Positions 7,323 through 15,151 of a DNA stretch of 19,224 bases are shown one piece after another. Origin of the DNA: an uncultured Clostridia bacterium (lineage in GTDB: Bacteria; Bacillota; Clostridia; JAAYHZ01); contig CALCRE010000010.1 of the NCBI GenBank assembly GCA_937894465.1, positions 1 to 19,224 on the forward strand, read 5' to 3'. The notes beneath the pieces were generated by a model. That model searched no databases and was not told where the DNA came from. It saw only the letters and a list, made by a program, of their open reading frames with translations. Each line of letters begins with the position of its first letter. The stretch's first letter is position 1. The position numbers were made by a program, and so were the translations under genes.

Positions 7323-9521
7323 TTATTCTTTAAAAGAAACCTTGTATACATTGATATCGTTCAGGAAATAGAAATTACCGTAATGATCCATAATATGGTG
7401 CCAGCCCACGCCTTCTGCAATGGGAACGGCGATCATATCTTCAAGGGATATGCGATAAAGGGTTTTTGTATAAGAGCAGGATGCAAATATGCATGTATCG
7501 TCTCCCGGTGTGAGGGTAAACTCTCTCCATGTCTGATTATTGCAGACAATGTCTTGCTGTTTATAGGATACAAATTCTCTTTTTTCAGTATCAAAGCAGA
7601 ACAAGAAATTATATGCAAAGCCATAAAGTTTTCCGTCATCAGCGATGGTAAGAGCGGTGACCGCAGCCGCCGGGCTCATGGGAAGCTCGTATTCCGTAAA
7701 AGTATCCGACTCGATGTCATATGCAAGAAGTAATGCTTTAAAAACTTTGGCATCAGTTCCATATCCTGCACGAGTGGAGGTTCCAATATAGATGACCCCG
7801 TCTTTATATGCCATAGATACACCACATTGATAATCAACAGGAAAAGCAATATGTTTTATTACTCTATTGGTACCTGCATCAAAAAGTGCCATTGCTCCGG
7901 TATAGGAGTTCTGAGCAGGAACAGAGCATACTGCAACGAGCTTTTCCTCCGGAATGGCCAAAAATGTATAGGGTCGGTCTTGGGGTTCATATCCGGCAAT
8001 TGTGGTGGAGTTGCCCATGGTAAGAACACTTTTTACTGCCCACATATTCTTCATGCTGGCAGCGCCGAAATGAATTACCGCTTGGGGGTATGTTCCGAAA
8101 TATACCGTGTTGTTGTACGCAACCATGCCCTCCGTCTGGCCAAGCTGACTATAAATGGTGCTTTCTCCGGTTTTTACATCATACAGCCCCGTGCTGCCGC
8201 CGAATCCCCCGCCGATATACAAGACACCGGATTTGGTCAGTGCAAAACAGTTTGGCACATTCGCTTGCCCGCTGACGTCGGTATCCATTACATAATTGAG
8301 ACTAGTAGACAAGCTGGAAAACTGAATACTACCTTCATGACCGTAAAGACTGCATGCGGACCATCCTTCATATTTGCCACCAAGTTCTAAAAAGACCATG
8401 CGTATAAAATTATTGGATGCATTTGTTCTTGTAACAGAATAGGTTCGTGTCACCGTATCAAAAAGAACCAGTTTACCGGATATGACAGTATAGAACTTTG
8501 TGGAATCCTCCGGATCAGCTGCCGGTTGGCGACAATTAGTTATTATGACCTTTTCCAAAGTATCACTGTTTTCTTTTTGAAACCCGATCAACTCGTTTTT
8601 ACGTATATCATATAAAATCATTTCTGCAGTGGAGGGATATCGAATCACTAAGACATCTCCATATAGATCCATATCGTAGAAATTGTATTTTTTTGCATCT
8701 ATATATTCCGCGGGGGTGATATCTGTCTTTTCCAAGGTCACCGGATCTACACGGAACAACAGGTTTTTAGAGTCCTTTGACAGTACCGAAACATATAGTT
8801 TCTTATCAATAGGGTCATAGACCGTCGCCATATGCCTTGTAGCATTATCTATCAGTTGCGGCATGGCAAACAACTCGTTTTTATTGGGATCATATCCCCA
8901 GTAAGTCAAAGAATCCGTGCTTCCGGAATAAACAATTCCGTTTTCTCCTTCACACATCACCTGTCCTAAACTTGAGCCGGCAGGAAGCGTTCCTATATTT
9001 TCGATTTTGTCTTCTTCATGGTTGTAAACATAAAAATAGGGTTTCCCGTGGCCGGATATGTAAACGTCTTTGGAAGAATGGACAAACACTTCCCATGCTC
9101 CTGTGCTGTGTTCAAGTTCAAATTCACGAAGAATTTCTCCTGTGACGGCATTGGCAATAACAAAAAGCGCTTTGGGATTTCCGTCGGTAACAAAATACAA
9201 AACCGGGGTACCGTCTTTGTCATATCCCCCGTCATTCATACGAATGTATATTGTTTTTGTAAAGTTACCGAGATTCGTAACAATGGGTTTATCTTCCACT
9301 GTAGGAATATACGGTTCCATATCATCATATTTCACAGGCTTCAACCTTGTTTCAGCCGGAGCTTCAGTCGTCTTCGGTGTGGTTGTTTCAACCGGTTTTT
9401 GAGTTGTTGTAATCTCGAGGGTGGTTTCCGAAACTGAATCACCCTCGTATTCCCCGGATGAACATGAAATCATCATTGTCATTATTAGTAGTGCAAGTAA
9501 ATAGAGAGCCATTTTTTTCAT
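7323..9521 (-). CDS. Large surface lipoprotein with beta-propeller-like repeats
   Basis: 732 residues from the ATG at 9521 (AAAGG about 8 nt upstream). MKKMALYLLALLIMTMMISC is a lipoprotein signal with lipobox MISC and the lipidated Cys at 20. A low-complexity Thr/Pro/Glu linker (about 30-60) follows, as used to hold a domain away from the membrane. The body (about 70-732) consists of recurring short strands of the kind 'G.vY.G...... l..yD......' (for example VYISGHGKPYFYVYNHEEDK, LYVSVLSKDSKNLLFRVDP, LYIGGGFGGSTGLYDVKTGE). This pattern is typical of WD40/PQQ/YVTN-like beta-propellers, probably two propellers given the length. No catalytic signature is visible, so binding or sensing at the cell surface is most likely. 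It is convergent with the sigma factor and shares its terminator. It lies 44 nt downstream of the AAA ATPase gene; no separate promoter was found in that gap. Exact family not recognised. Confidence 0.75.
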   Translation of the reverse strand: MKKMALYLLALLIMTMMISCSSGEYEGDSVSETTLEITTTQKPVETTTPKTTEAPAETRLKPVKYDDMEPYIPTVEDKPIVTNLGNFTKTIYIRMNDGGYDKDGTPVLYFVTDGNPKALFVIANAVTGEILREFELEHSTGAWEVFVHSSKDVYISGHGKPYFYVYNHEEDKIENIGTLPAGSSLGQVMCEGENGIVYSGSTDSLTYWGYDPNKNELFAMPQLIDNATRHMATVYDPIDKKLYVSVLSKDSKNLLFRVDPVTLEKTDITPAEYIDAKKYNFYDMDLYGDVLVIRYPSTAEMILYDIRKNELIGFQKENSDTLEKVIITNCRQPAADPEDSTKFYTVISGKLVLFDTVTRTYSVTRTNASNNFIRMVFLELGGKYEGWSACSLYGHEGSIQFSSLSTSLNYVMDTDVSGQANVPNCFALTKSGVLYIGGGFGGSTGLYDVKTGESTIYSQLGQTEGMVAYNNTVYFGTYPQAVIHFGAASMKNMWAVKSVLTMGNSTTIAGYEPQDRPYTFLAIPEEKLVAVCSVPAQNSYTGAMALFDAGTNRVIKHIAFPVDYQCGVSMAYKDGVIYIGTSTRAGYGTDAKVFKALLLAYDIESDTFTEYELPMSPAAAVTALTIADDGKLYGFAYNFLFCFDTEKREFVSYKQQDIVCNNQTWREFTLTPGDDTCIFASCSYTKTLYRISLEDMIAVPIAEGVGWHHIMDHYGNFYFLNDINVYKVSFKE

Positions 9522-9565
9522 TATTGATACCTTTCGATAATATTTTTATATCGCCATACTACAAA

Positions 9566-10861
9566 TTAAATACAAAATGCAGCATACAGCGGTATAGTCT
9601 TCTTTCCATTTTCAAAACCAAAATTTTGAGTTGATATTTTAATCGCATATTCCGGTTTGTATCGATCTATATATAAGTTTAAGCTCTTTGCTCTGGTGTT
9701 ATCTGCTGATTTCACTTCAACAGGGATGATCTTACCATTTCGTTGGATTATAAAATCCACTTCCGCTCCACGTTCAGATGTCCAATAATAACATTTGTAT
9801 TCCATAGCAATAAGTTGACAGCATACATAGTTCTCTACCAAACCACCTTTGAAATCGTTAAGTTCGTTTGAAATATACAATAAATCCTCCGCTACAATAT
9901 CCATCTTCGCACACAAAAGACCCACATCCGATCCATATGTTTTAAATGAATCTATGTCTTTATAGTTTTCCAATGGTTTTTTGGGATGCTCAGTGCGATA
10001 GATACGATTCACAATGCCGGAAAGCACCAACCACTCGATAGCATTTTCAAATTCCGCTGCTCGTGCCCCTTTTTTGATCAACTTGTATTGAAATCTTGTA
10101 TTCTTTTGGGAGAGTTGAACCGTGATATTATCATAAACAAGACGGGTTTTCTTAATCTCGTTTTGTGTATTATATTTACTCATATCATTAAGGTAGCTTC
10201 TTAATATCATATCCTGTGTATGACGTACCAAAATATAATCTTTTGTTTCAATAAACTTACTCACGCAATCAGGCAAACCACCTACCGCCAAGTACTTGCG
10301 ATAATATGCAAGAGCCGCTTCATGCAAAGCTGTCGGTAATGGAGTATCCATTTGAAAGCATGTTTTTATTTGCATGACAAGCTCACTTTCACCACATGCC
10401 AAAAGAAATTCCTCCATATCCATAGGGTATAGTGTTTTCATATCCACTTTGCCAACCGGGAATGAGAATTGTTCCCTATTCACAGCTACACCTAACAAAC
10501 TACCGGCAACAATGACGTGATATTCCGGTGCTTTTTCATAGAAATATTTAAGCGAGGTCAACGCTCGCTCACATAGTTGTACCTCATCAAACACAATTAA
10601 GGTTTTTTCACGAATAATTGTTTGACTTGATATTCGAGATAGAACCGGAATTAAATAATCAGGATCGATACTTTCATCAAAAGTTTTAGAAATAAGAGGA
10701 TCGGTCTCAATATTAAAATAAGCAACATTCTCATAATTCAATCTACCAAATTCAAGAATTGAATATGTTTTGCCGACCTGCCTTGCTCCCTGTAAAATTA
10801 ATGGTTTTCGATACGCGCTATTCTTCCAGTTTACTAAATAGTCTGATATTTTTCTGTACAT
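9566..10861 (-). CDS. DUF4143-type AAA ATPase with PD-(D/E)XK-like C-terminus
   Basis: 431 residues from the ATG at 10861 with a GGAG site 8 nt upstream. The N-terminal AAA domain has Walker A GARQVGKT (25-32), Walker B TLIVFDE (87-93) and a sensor-1-like VAGS (118-121). The central part includes the family-typical LAVGGLPDCV (191-200). The C-terminal DUF4143 region has GGLVENYV (339-346), GAEVDFII (365-372) and VEVKS (381-385), giving a PD-(D/E)XK-like set E343, D369, E382, K384. Length and motif order match the widespread 'ATP-binding protein, DUF4143' group, whose cellular function is not established. Members are abundant in anaerobes and often strain-variable. The gene appears complete, reads from a possible weak promoter at 10893-10921, and may be cotranscribed with the lipoprotein gene 44 nt downstream, with no evident functional link. 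Confidence 0.85.
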   Translation of the reverse strand: MYRKISDYLVNWKNSAYRKPLILQGARQVGKTYSILEFGRLNYENVAYFNIETDPLISKTFDESIDPDYLIPVLSRISSQTIIREKTLIVFDEVQLCERALTSLKYFYEKAPEYHVIVAGSLLGVAVNREQFSFPVGKVDMKTLYPMDMEEFLLACGESELVMQIKTCFQMDTPLPTALHEAALAYYRKYLAVGGLPDCVSKFIETKDYILVRHTQDMILRSYLNDMSKYNTQNEIKKTRLVYDNITVQLSQKNTRFQYKLIKKGARAAEFENAIEWLVLSGIVNRIYRTEHPKKPLENYKDIDSFKTYGSDVGLLCAKMDIVAEDLLYISNELNDFKGGLVENYVCCQLIAMEYKCYYWTSERGAEVDFIIQRNGKIIPVEVKSADNTRAKSLNLYIDRYKPEYAIKISTQNFGFENGKKTIPLYAAFCI

Positions 10862-10892
10862 AGAAACATCTCCTATAAAGTGTTATGTTGCA

Positions 10893-10921
10893 AGTATGCC
10901 ACATTATGGTGCAAAATACAA
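10893..10921 (-). promoter_or_regulatory. Possible promoter for the AAA ATPase gene
   Basis: Minus strand: -35 TTGTAT (10916-10921), a 17-nt spacer, and an extended -10 TGG-CATACT (-10 at 10893-10898). Both hexamers deviate from consensus, so the call is tentative. It is well placed in the 126-bp gap upstream of the ATG at 10861. Confidence 0.35.
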
Positions 10922-10987
10922 TCTATTTCCCATTATTTTTACACTAAATTACATGTTAGCATTAACCGTGTATTTTCTATTCCGGTT

Positions 10988-11443
10988 TTACTTGTATTCA
11001 ATATCCCATGGCTCCTCATCATTCCAAGAACCGAATGCTTCGGAGTATCCATCCTCTAAAAACATGGGGAGGTATTTTGGCATATCATTTTCAGAAGGAG
11101 TCACTCTCAACTCATCAATGGAGATCCAACGGTTTTTCCCTTCATCACACTCATCAAGCAATGAACCGGTATAGTCCTTTGTTTTATAAAGAAAGACAAT
11201 GTATCTGTCGAATGTCCTGTTATTGAGCCAATGGATCACACCACAGTATTTTAAATTCCGAACGGTAAGCCCGGTTTCCTCTTTGATCTCCCGCACCGCA
11301 CTATCTACAAAGCTTTCATTGTTCTCCACATGTCCCCCGGGGAAAGAAAGCCCCTTCCAACTTTTGATTCGATCCTGCACCAGCACTTTGCCGGTTATCG
11401 GATCCTGTATCATGACCATATTGGTTAATTCTGTTTTACTCAT
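10988..11443 (-). CDS. Nudix hydrolase (MutT / 8-oxo-dGTP diphosphatase-like)
   Basis: 151 residues from the ATG at 11443, which has a GGAG site 8 nt upstream; the longer frame to 11515 has none. The Nudix box is complete at about 37-59: GHVENNESFVDSAV followed by REIKEETGL, matching GX5EX7REUXEEXGU with all Mg-binding glutamates. The preceding VLVQDRIKSWKGLSFPGGH fits the MutT-like subgroup that cleaves 8-oxo-(d)GTP to the monophosphate and pyrophosphate. Substrate assignment within Nudix families from sequence is weak. The C-terminus (residues about 120-151) is acidic and aromatic. It lies 88 nt downstream of the 188-residue gene and in the same direction, so cotranscription is possible. 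A cytoplasmic soluble enzyme is expected. Confidence 0.85.
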   Translation of the reverse strand: MSKTELTNMVMIQDPITGKVLVQDRIKSWKGLSFPGGHVENNESFVDSAVREIKEETGLTVRNLKYCGVIHWLNNRTFDRYIVFLYKTKDYTGSLLDECDEGKNRWISIDELRVTPSENDMPKYLPMFLEDGYSEAFGSWNDEEPWDIEYK

Positions 11444-11531
11444 TCTATAACTCCATCTGAAGATGATAAGGTTGAGATGAAAAGTGGATGTTGTGTCGCG
11501 TAGGATAACCCTCACTTTTTCATTATATATA

Positions 11532-12098
11532 TCATTCTATCCTATTTCTTACCACCGGAACAAGGTCGCTAAAATACTTGTCCGTCCAAAGCTGGGCTTC
11601 AATGCATACATACTTTTCCTTGATGCTGTCTATGAATTGATTGACGTCGTTGTCACATGCGGATATATAGGAAAGTAATTGATCCTTCATAAATGGATCC
11701 TTCCTTTCGGGTGAACCCATTTGAGCTACACTGTCACCAAATGTGAAGCTGATATCTTGAGAATGGATGTCACTTAAGTTTATTTTTATTGCTTTTCCAT
11801 ATTCAAAGTTTCTATACAAGCTTTCGCAATGCTGTAAGGCAAAATAATACGGATGGGATGTTTCCGGTTTTCCGCCCATTGCAACAAAATGATCATAGAG
11901 CCATTCTTCCGTTTTAAGTCTGTGCCGATAATATACCGGAAAGTCCGGGCCAAATCGCCTATGAGCTCTGCATTGGCTTTCCTTATATAGCTTTTCGGCA
12001 ACAGCAAACGCTTCCTTCTCCGAGAGCTGTGTGATGCTTTTCAACGGTTCACTGCTATTGTAGCTGTAATTTACCAAAATGATTTTATTTTCATTCAT
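11532..12098 (-). CDS. Conserved-looking protein of unknown function, 188 residues
   Basis: Start ATG at 12098, with GAGG 7 nt upstream; an earlier in-frame TTG overlaps that ribosome site and is less likely. No signal peptide, membrane segment or nucleotide-binding motif is visible, so a soluble cytoplasmic protein is expected. Notable stretches are CRAHRRFGPDFPVYYRHRL (43-61) and WLYDHFVAMGGKPETSHPYY (66-85), rich in aromatic and basic residues. Later comes KAIKINLSDIHSQDISFTFG (102-121). The C-terminal third is helical-looking. I do not recognise the family. It lies between the SPFH/NfeD pair, from which a strong terminator at 12145-12174 separates it, and the Nudix gene, so it must have its own promoter in the 12099-12144 gap or rely on readthrough. 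Confidence 0.7.
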   Translation of the reverse strand: MNENKIILVNYSYNSSEPLKSITQLSEKEAFAVAEKLYKESQCRAHRRFGPDFPVYYRHRLKTEEWLYDHFVAMGGKPETSHPYYFALQHCESLYRNFEYGKAIKINLSDIHSQDISFTFGDSVAQMGSPERKDPFMKDQLLSYISACDNDVNQFIDSIKEKYVCIEAQLWTDKYFSDLVPVVRNRIE

Positions 12099-12144
12099 GC
12101 AATACCTCAAGATATTTTACTTTTTTCATGTTCTTTAAATAATC

Positions 12145-12174
12145 GTAGCCTATAAGCTTTCTCTTATAGGCTAC
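12145..12174 (-). terminator. Strong rho-independent terminator after SPFH/NfeD
   Basis: A perfect 12-bp stem GTAGCCTATAAG (12145-12156) / CTTATAGGCTAC (12163-12174) has a 6-nt loop. On the minus strand it is followed by GATTATTTAAAG, a weak T tract. It lies 38 nt past the stop of the SPFH gene at 12213 and before the next minus-strand gene at 12098. Confidence 0.8.
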
Positions 12175-12212
12175 AATTTCTGTTTATTTTTGTGATTATA
12201 TTCGTGGCTGTT

Positions 12213-13100
12213 TTAGTCCTTCTTTGCCACTTCGGTCAAAGCGCTTACCAAGCCTGCAACATTTTGAATTTCCGAAGGAATAATGATCTTGGTGGCCTTA
12301 CCATCTGCAACCACTTGTAGTGTTTCAAGACTCTTCAATGCTAATACCGATTGAGACGGATCCGCTTCTTTTAACATCCGAATACCTTCTGCTGTTGCTT
12401 TTTGAACTTCTAAAATCGCTTGGGCTTCGCCTTCGGCCTGCCTGATGGCAGCTTCCTTTGTGGCTTCAGCTCGCAGAATAGCAGATTCCTTTTCGCCTTC
12501 TGCAATCAATATGGCGGATCTTTTCTCACCTTCTGCTCTCAATATGGACTCACGACGTTCACGTTCAGCCCGCATCTGCTTTTCCATGGCATCTTGAATG
12601 TCCTTCGGAGGCATGATGTTTTTGACTTCAACACGATTAACTTTAATGCCCCAAGGATCGGTAGCTTCATCCAATATAGCTCGCATTTTAGTGTTGATCA
12701 AGTCTCTTGATGTCAGGGTTTCATCCAATTCCAAATCGCCGATAATATTTCTCAAAGTTGTTGCTGTAAGGTTTTCAATAGCGGACATAGGCCGCTCAAC
12801 GCCATAGGTATAAAGTTTCGGATCGGTAATTTGAAAATATACCACCGTATCGATTTGCATGGTAACATTATCTTTTGTTATAACCGGTTGAGGTGCAAAA
12901 TCATAGACCCTCTCCTTTAACGAAACAGAAGATGCAATTTTATCTATTAACGGAATTTTGAAATGCAATCCTGTTTCCCATGTTCCGTTATATGCCCCTA
13001 ATCGTTCAATGACACTAGCCCTGGCTTGGGGTACAACCCTTATGTTTGTAAACAATAATATAAGCGCTACAAACCCTAAAATAATCCATACCCATTGCAT
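12213..13100 (-). CDS. SPFH / band 7 stomatin-like membrane protein
   Basis: 295 residues, start ATG at 13100 with AAAGGGG upstream. One N-terminal membrane segment (about 3-19) is followed by the SPFH domain: RVVPQARASVIERLGAYNGT (21-40), GLHFKIPLIDKI (44-55) and TKDNVTMQIDTVVYFQITDP (75-94). NLTATTLRNIIGDLELDETL (110-129) is a highly conserved prohibitin-family signature. Residues about 170-240 form a charged coiled coil with three AEGEK/AEGEA-type repeats, as in slipins and QmcA. The family forms large cage-like oligomers that organise membrane microdomains and partner with NfeD proteins. The NfeD gene lies just upstream (68-nt gap), the standard slipin-NfeD pairing, in the same transcript. 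The operon ends at the terminator at 12145-12174. The gene looks complete. Confidence 0.93.
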   Translation of the reverse strand: MQWVWIILGFVALILLFTNIRVVPQARASVIERLGAYNGTWETGLHFKIPLIDKIASSVSLKERVYDFAPQPVITKDNVTMQIDTVVYFQITDPKLYTYGVERPMSAIENLTATTLRNIIGDLELDETLTSRDLINTKMRAILDEATDPWGIKVNRVEVKNIMPPKDIQDAMEKQMRAERERRESILRAEGEKRSAILIAEGEKESAILRAEATKEAAIRQAEGEAQAILEVQKATAEGIRMLKEADPSQSVLALKSLETLQVVADGKATKIIIPSEIQNVAGLVSALTEVAKKD

Positions 13101-13168
13101 AAATAATCGCCCCTTTCAGATATTCGAAATGTATATATAAAGACCGAACTATAAGGAAACCCGATCTG

Positions 13169-13597
13169 TTATATCCGTTTAACGATCAACTTGACGCCTT
13201 CCACTGCAACCACTTCCACCTCTTCATGGAGATCCATTGATTCGCCGTCCAAACCGATTGCCGTCCAAATTTGTCCACCAACCTTGACCTGACCTCTGTC
13301 CTTTTCAGGGATGGGAATGATGACAATACCGGTTTTTCCGATAATGGCATTCACATTGGTTTTTGTATGACCTACTTTTAAGTATTTCAATGCAATCGGC
13401 CTTGTAAAGATAAGCAAAATCAAAGATATGATAATAAAGATGGTGATTTGAACCTCGATTGCCCAACCGAAACCCGCTGCTATTAATGCGAAAATGGCTC
13501 CGATGGTAAACCATATGGTGGTCAATCCCATGGTGGACGCTTCTATGATTAAAAACAATATGATTAACCCTACCCATACATACGTGATTTGCTCCAT
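13169..13597 (-). CDS. Short NfeD family membrane protein
   Basis: 142 residues, start ATG at 13597 with AAAAGGGG about 8 nt upstream. Two or three hydrophobic segments cover residues 5-66, with EASTMGLTTIWFTIGAIFAL in the middle, typical of NfeD. A soluble OB-fold domain follows (about 80-142), beginning NAIIGKTGIV and including GGQIWTAIGLDGES and a VEVVAVEGVKLIVKR end. This is the short form of NfeD, without the N-terminal ClpP-like protease domain. Such proteins pair with slipins/SPFH proteins, and the partner is encoded directly downstream at 12213-13100. A promoter for the pair is at 13642-13669. In other bacteria the pair is linked to membrane organisation and, in Bacillus, envelope-stress resistance (YuaF/FloT-like). 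Confidence 0.9.
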   Translation of the reverse strand: MEQITYVWVGLIILFLIIEASTMGLTTIWFTIGAIFALIAAGFGWAIEVQITIFIIISLILLIFTRPIALKYLKVGHTKTNVNAIIGKTGIVIIPIPEKDRGQVKVGGQIWTAIGLDGESMDLHEEVEVVAVEGVKLIVKRI

Positions 13598-13641
13598 ATT
13601 ACATACCCCTTTTCAAAATACGTTGACCTTATATTCATTTT

Positions 13642-13669
13642 ATTATATACAACCTGATAATACAACAAA
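13642..13669 (-). promoter_or_regulatory. SigA-type promoter of the NfeD-SPFH operon
   Basis: Minus strand: -35 TTTGTT (13664-13669), a 16-nt spacer, and a perfect -10 TATAAT (13642-13647). It lies about 45 bp upstream of the NfeD start codon at 13597 and faces away from the promoter of the URO-D gene. Confidence 0.6.
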
Positions 13670-13724
13670 GAAAAAAATTTATTCGGTTAATTTAGTTGGA
13701 ATTGCCCGCTATTTTTCCACTTTA

Positions 13725-13733
13725 TGGTATACT
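13725..13733 (+). promoter_or_regulatory. Extended -10 promoter of the URO-D-like gene
   Basis: TG at 13725-13726, one base, then TATACT (13728-13733): an extended -10 element. No good -35 at the usual spacing (nearest TTGCCC is 20 nt away), as expected for extended -10 promoters. It lies 47 bp upstream of the ATG at 13780. Confidence 0.5.
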
Positions 13734-13779
13734 ACTTTTAGCACAGGAGAAAAGTCGAATTTCATTCAAGAGGTGTAAC

Positions 13780-14847
13780 ATGAGAAAGTTTGAGTCAAGG
13801 TTTATCGATTGGTCATTTTTAAAATCCGTTGCAGGAGAGCCGGATTATACACGGCTTTTGAAAGTCCTAAAAAAAGAAAAAACTCATCAGCACACGTTGT
13901 TTGAATTCTTTTTACATCCTGCATTGTATGAACGGTTGTCAGGAGAAAAAATAACCCCGGGGTTGCCTGTTTCCAAATTGGAAGAGATTCATATGAAAGC
14001 TTATGCCAATGCCGGGTATGATTACATCACTTTTCACGCATGCCCCATTTCCTTTGCCACTGTACATAAAGAGCAGTTAAAAACCATATCCCTAAACCAA
14101 GGCACTTCGATTGCCTCTTATGAAGACTTTGAAAAATTTCCATGGCCGGATGCCACTGCTTACGATTACTCCTTAATTGATTATTTGGCTTCCCGAAAAC
14201 CGGAAGGGATGGGTTTGGTTCCATACGGACCCGGAGGTGTTTTGGAAAATGTCATTGCTTTGACGCGATACGACAATCTGTGCATCATGATCGCCGACCA
14301 ACCTGATTTGGCTCAAGCCATATTTGATAAAGTGGGCAGTGTATTGACCGATTATTACGAGATCTGTTCCGACCATCCGGATGTAATCGCTTGCATTTCC
14401 AATGACGATTGGGGTTTTAACACCCAAACCATGCTGTCACCTGAACAAATGCGTCAATATGTATTCCCTTGGCATGTGAAAATCTCTCAAGCCATTAAAA
14501 AGCACGGTAAATATTCCATATTGCATTCATGCGGATATTACGGTCAAATCATCGATGATATGGTCAATGATATGAAATATGATGCAAGACATTCCTTTGA
14601 GGATAATATTCTCCCCATCGAAAAGGCTTATCCACAAATGGACTTGAGAATGGCTCTCCTAGGCGGTATTGATATGGACTTCATCTGCAGGTCCAAACCG
14701 GAAGATATATACAATCGTTCCTGTGGAATGCTTGAACTTGCCCACCGGGGCGGTTACGCATTAGGATCCGGGAACAGCATTCCCTATTATATTCCGGACG
14801 AAGGATACTTCGCTATGATCGCAGCAGCTTTGGTCAATCGAATATAA
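13780..14847 (+). CDS. Uroporphyrinogen decarboxylase (URO-D) family protein, methyltransferase-like
   Basis: 355 residues from the ATG at 13780, with AAGAGGTG just upstream; the earlier in-frame ATG lacks a ribosome site. The fold signature is the URO-D TIM barrel: ISNDDWGFNTQTMLSP (207-221) with EQMRQYVFPWH, ILHSCGYYGQIIDDM (247-261) and LLGGIDMDFI (293-302). It ends with GYALGSGNSIPYYIPDEGYF (325-344). The HxC of LHSCG (His249, Cys251) is the start of the zinc site used by corrinoid-dependent methyltransferases such as MtaA/MtbA, and true HemE residues are not obvious. A role in methyl transfer from a corrinoid protein is therefore more likely than haem synthesis, but no corrinoid protein gene is in the window. 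Its 3' end overlaps the convergent DUF6951-like gene by 14 bp. Substrate unknown. Confidence 0.8.
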   Translation: MRKFESRFIDWSFLKSVAGEPDYTRLLKVLKKEKTHQHTLFEFFLHPALYERLSGEKITPGLPVSKLEEIHMKAYANAGYDYITFHACPISFATVHKEQLKTISLNQGTSIASYEDFEKFPWPDATAYDYSLIDYLASRKPEGMGLVPYGPGGVLENVIALTRYDNLCIMIADQPDLAQAIFDKVGSVLTDYYEICSDHPDVIACISNDDWGFNTQTMLSPEQMRQYVFPWHVKISQAIKKHGKYSILHSCGYYGQIIDDMVNDMKYDARHSFEDNILPIEKAYPQMDLRMALLGGIDMDFICRSKPEDIYNRSCGMLELAHRGGYALGSGNSIPYYIPDEGYFAMIAAALVNRI

Positions 14848-15151
14848 TGTGAACATCCTTTTTTAAAGCCATACCTGCTGCAACCTCTACGGCTTTTAAA
14901 AAAGCAGCCGGGACCGGACATGCCGCATGACGTATATTCACTTCGGCGGCTTCCATTATTCTGCCCTTTCCAAAACCGGAAAAAAGCTCTTCCATTGCGT
15001 CAACTTGGGCAACTGCCAAAGCCAAGCGCATCACTTGGACACAATCGGTTTCGGTTCGGATCAGAACAGTTTGCATATCATCACAACTTGCCTTGATGAT
15101 TGTTTCCATACCACATATACCGGATGATACTTTTACTTTAACATCAGCCAC
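14834..15151 (-). CDS. Small Cys-containing protein, DUF6951-like
   Basis: 105 residues from a GTG at 15151, with AGGAGG at 15159-15164 (7 nt spacing). The ribosome site and start lie inside the end of yacP (8-bp overlap), so translation is probably coupled. The sequence has four cysteines: CG at 13-14, ASC at 23, TDC at 37 and HAACPVP at 75-81. It ends with AVEVAAGMALKKDVHI. This pattern (CG near the start, SDC-like middle, HAACPVP, AAGLALPKDV-like end) agrees with what I recall of DUF6951, a small clostridial family of unknown function; the name is from memory. It could bind metal or a cofactor through the cysteines. It is the last gene of the cysS operon and overlaps the 3' end of the convergent URO-D gene. 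Confidence 0.7.
   Translation of the reverse strand: MADVKVKVSSGICGMETIIKASCDDMQTVLIRTETDCVQVMRLALAVAQVDAMEELFSGFGKGRIMEAAEVNIRHAACPVPAAFLKAVEVAAGMALKKDVHIIFD

Noticed and set aside
7827..8390. Long plus-strand frame of 187 codons inside the propeller gene
   Set aside because: It is antisense to a clear lipoprotein gene, with no ribosome site and no family resemblance.
13780..14847. Genuine haem-pathway HemE
   Set aside because: The HxC zinc-type motif and lack of recognisable HemE active-site stretches favour a methyltransferase-like URO-D protein. No other haem gene is nearby.
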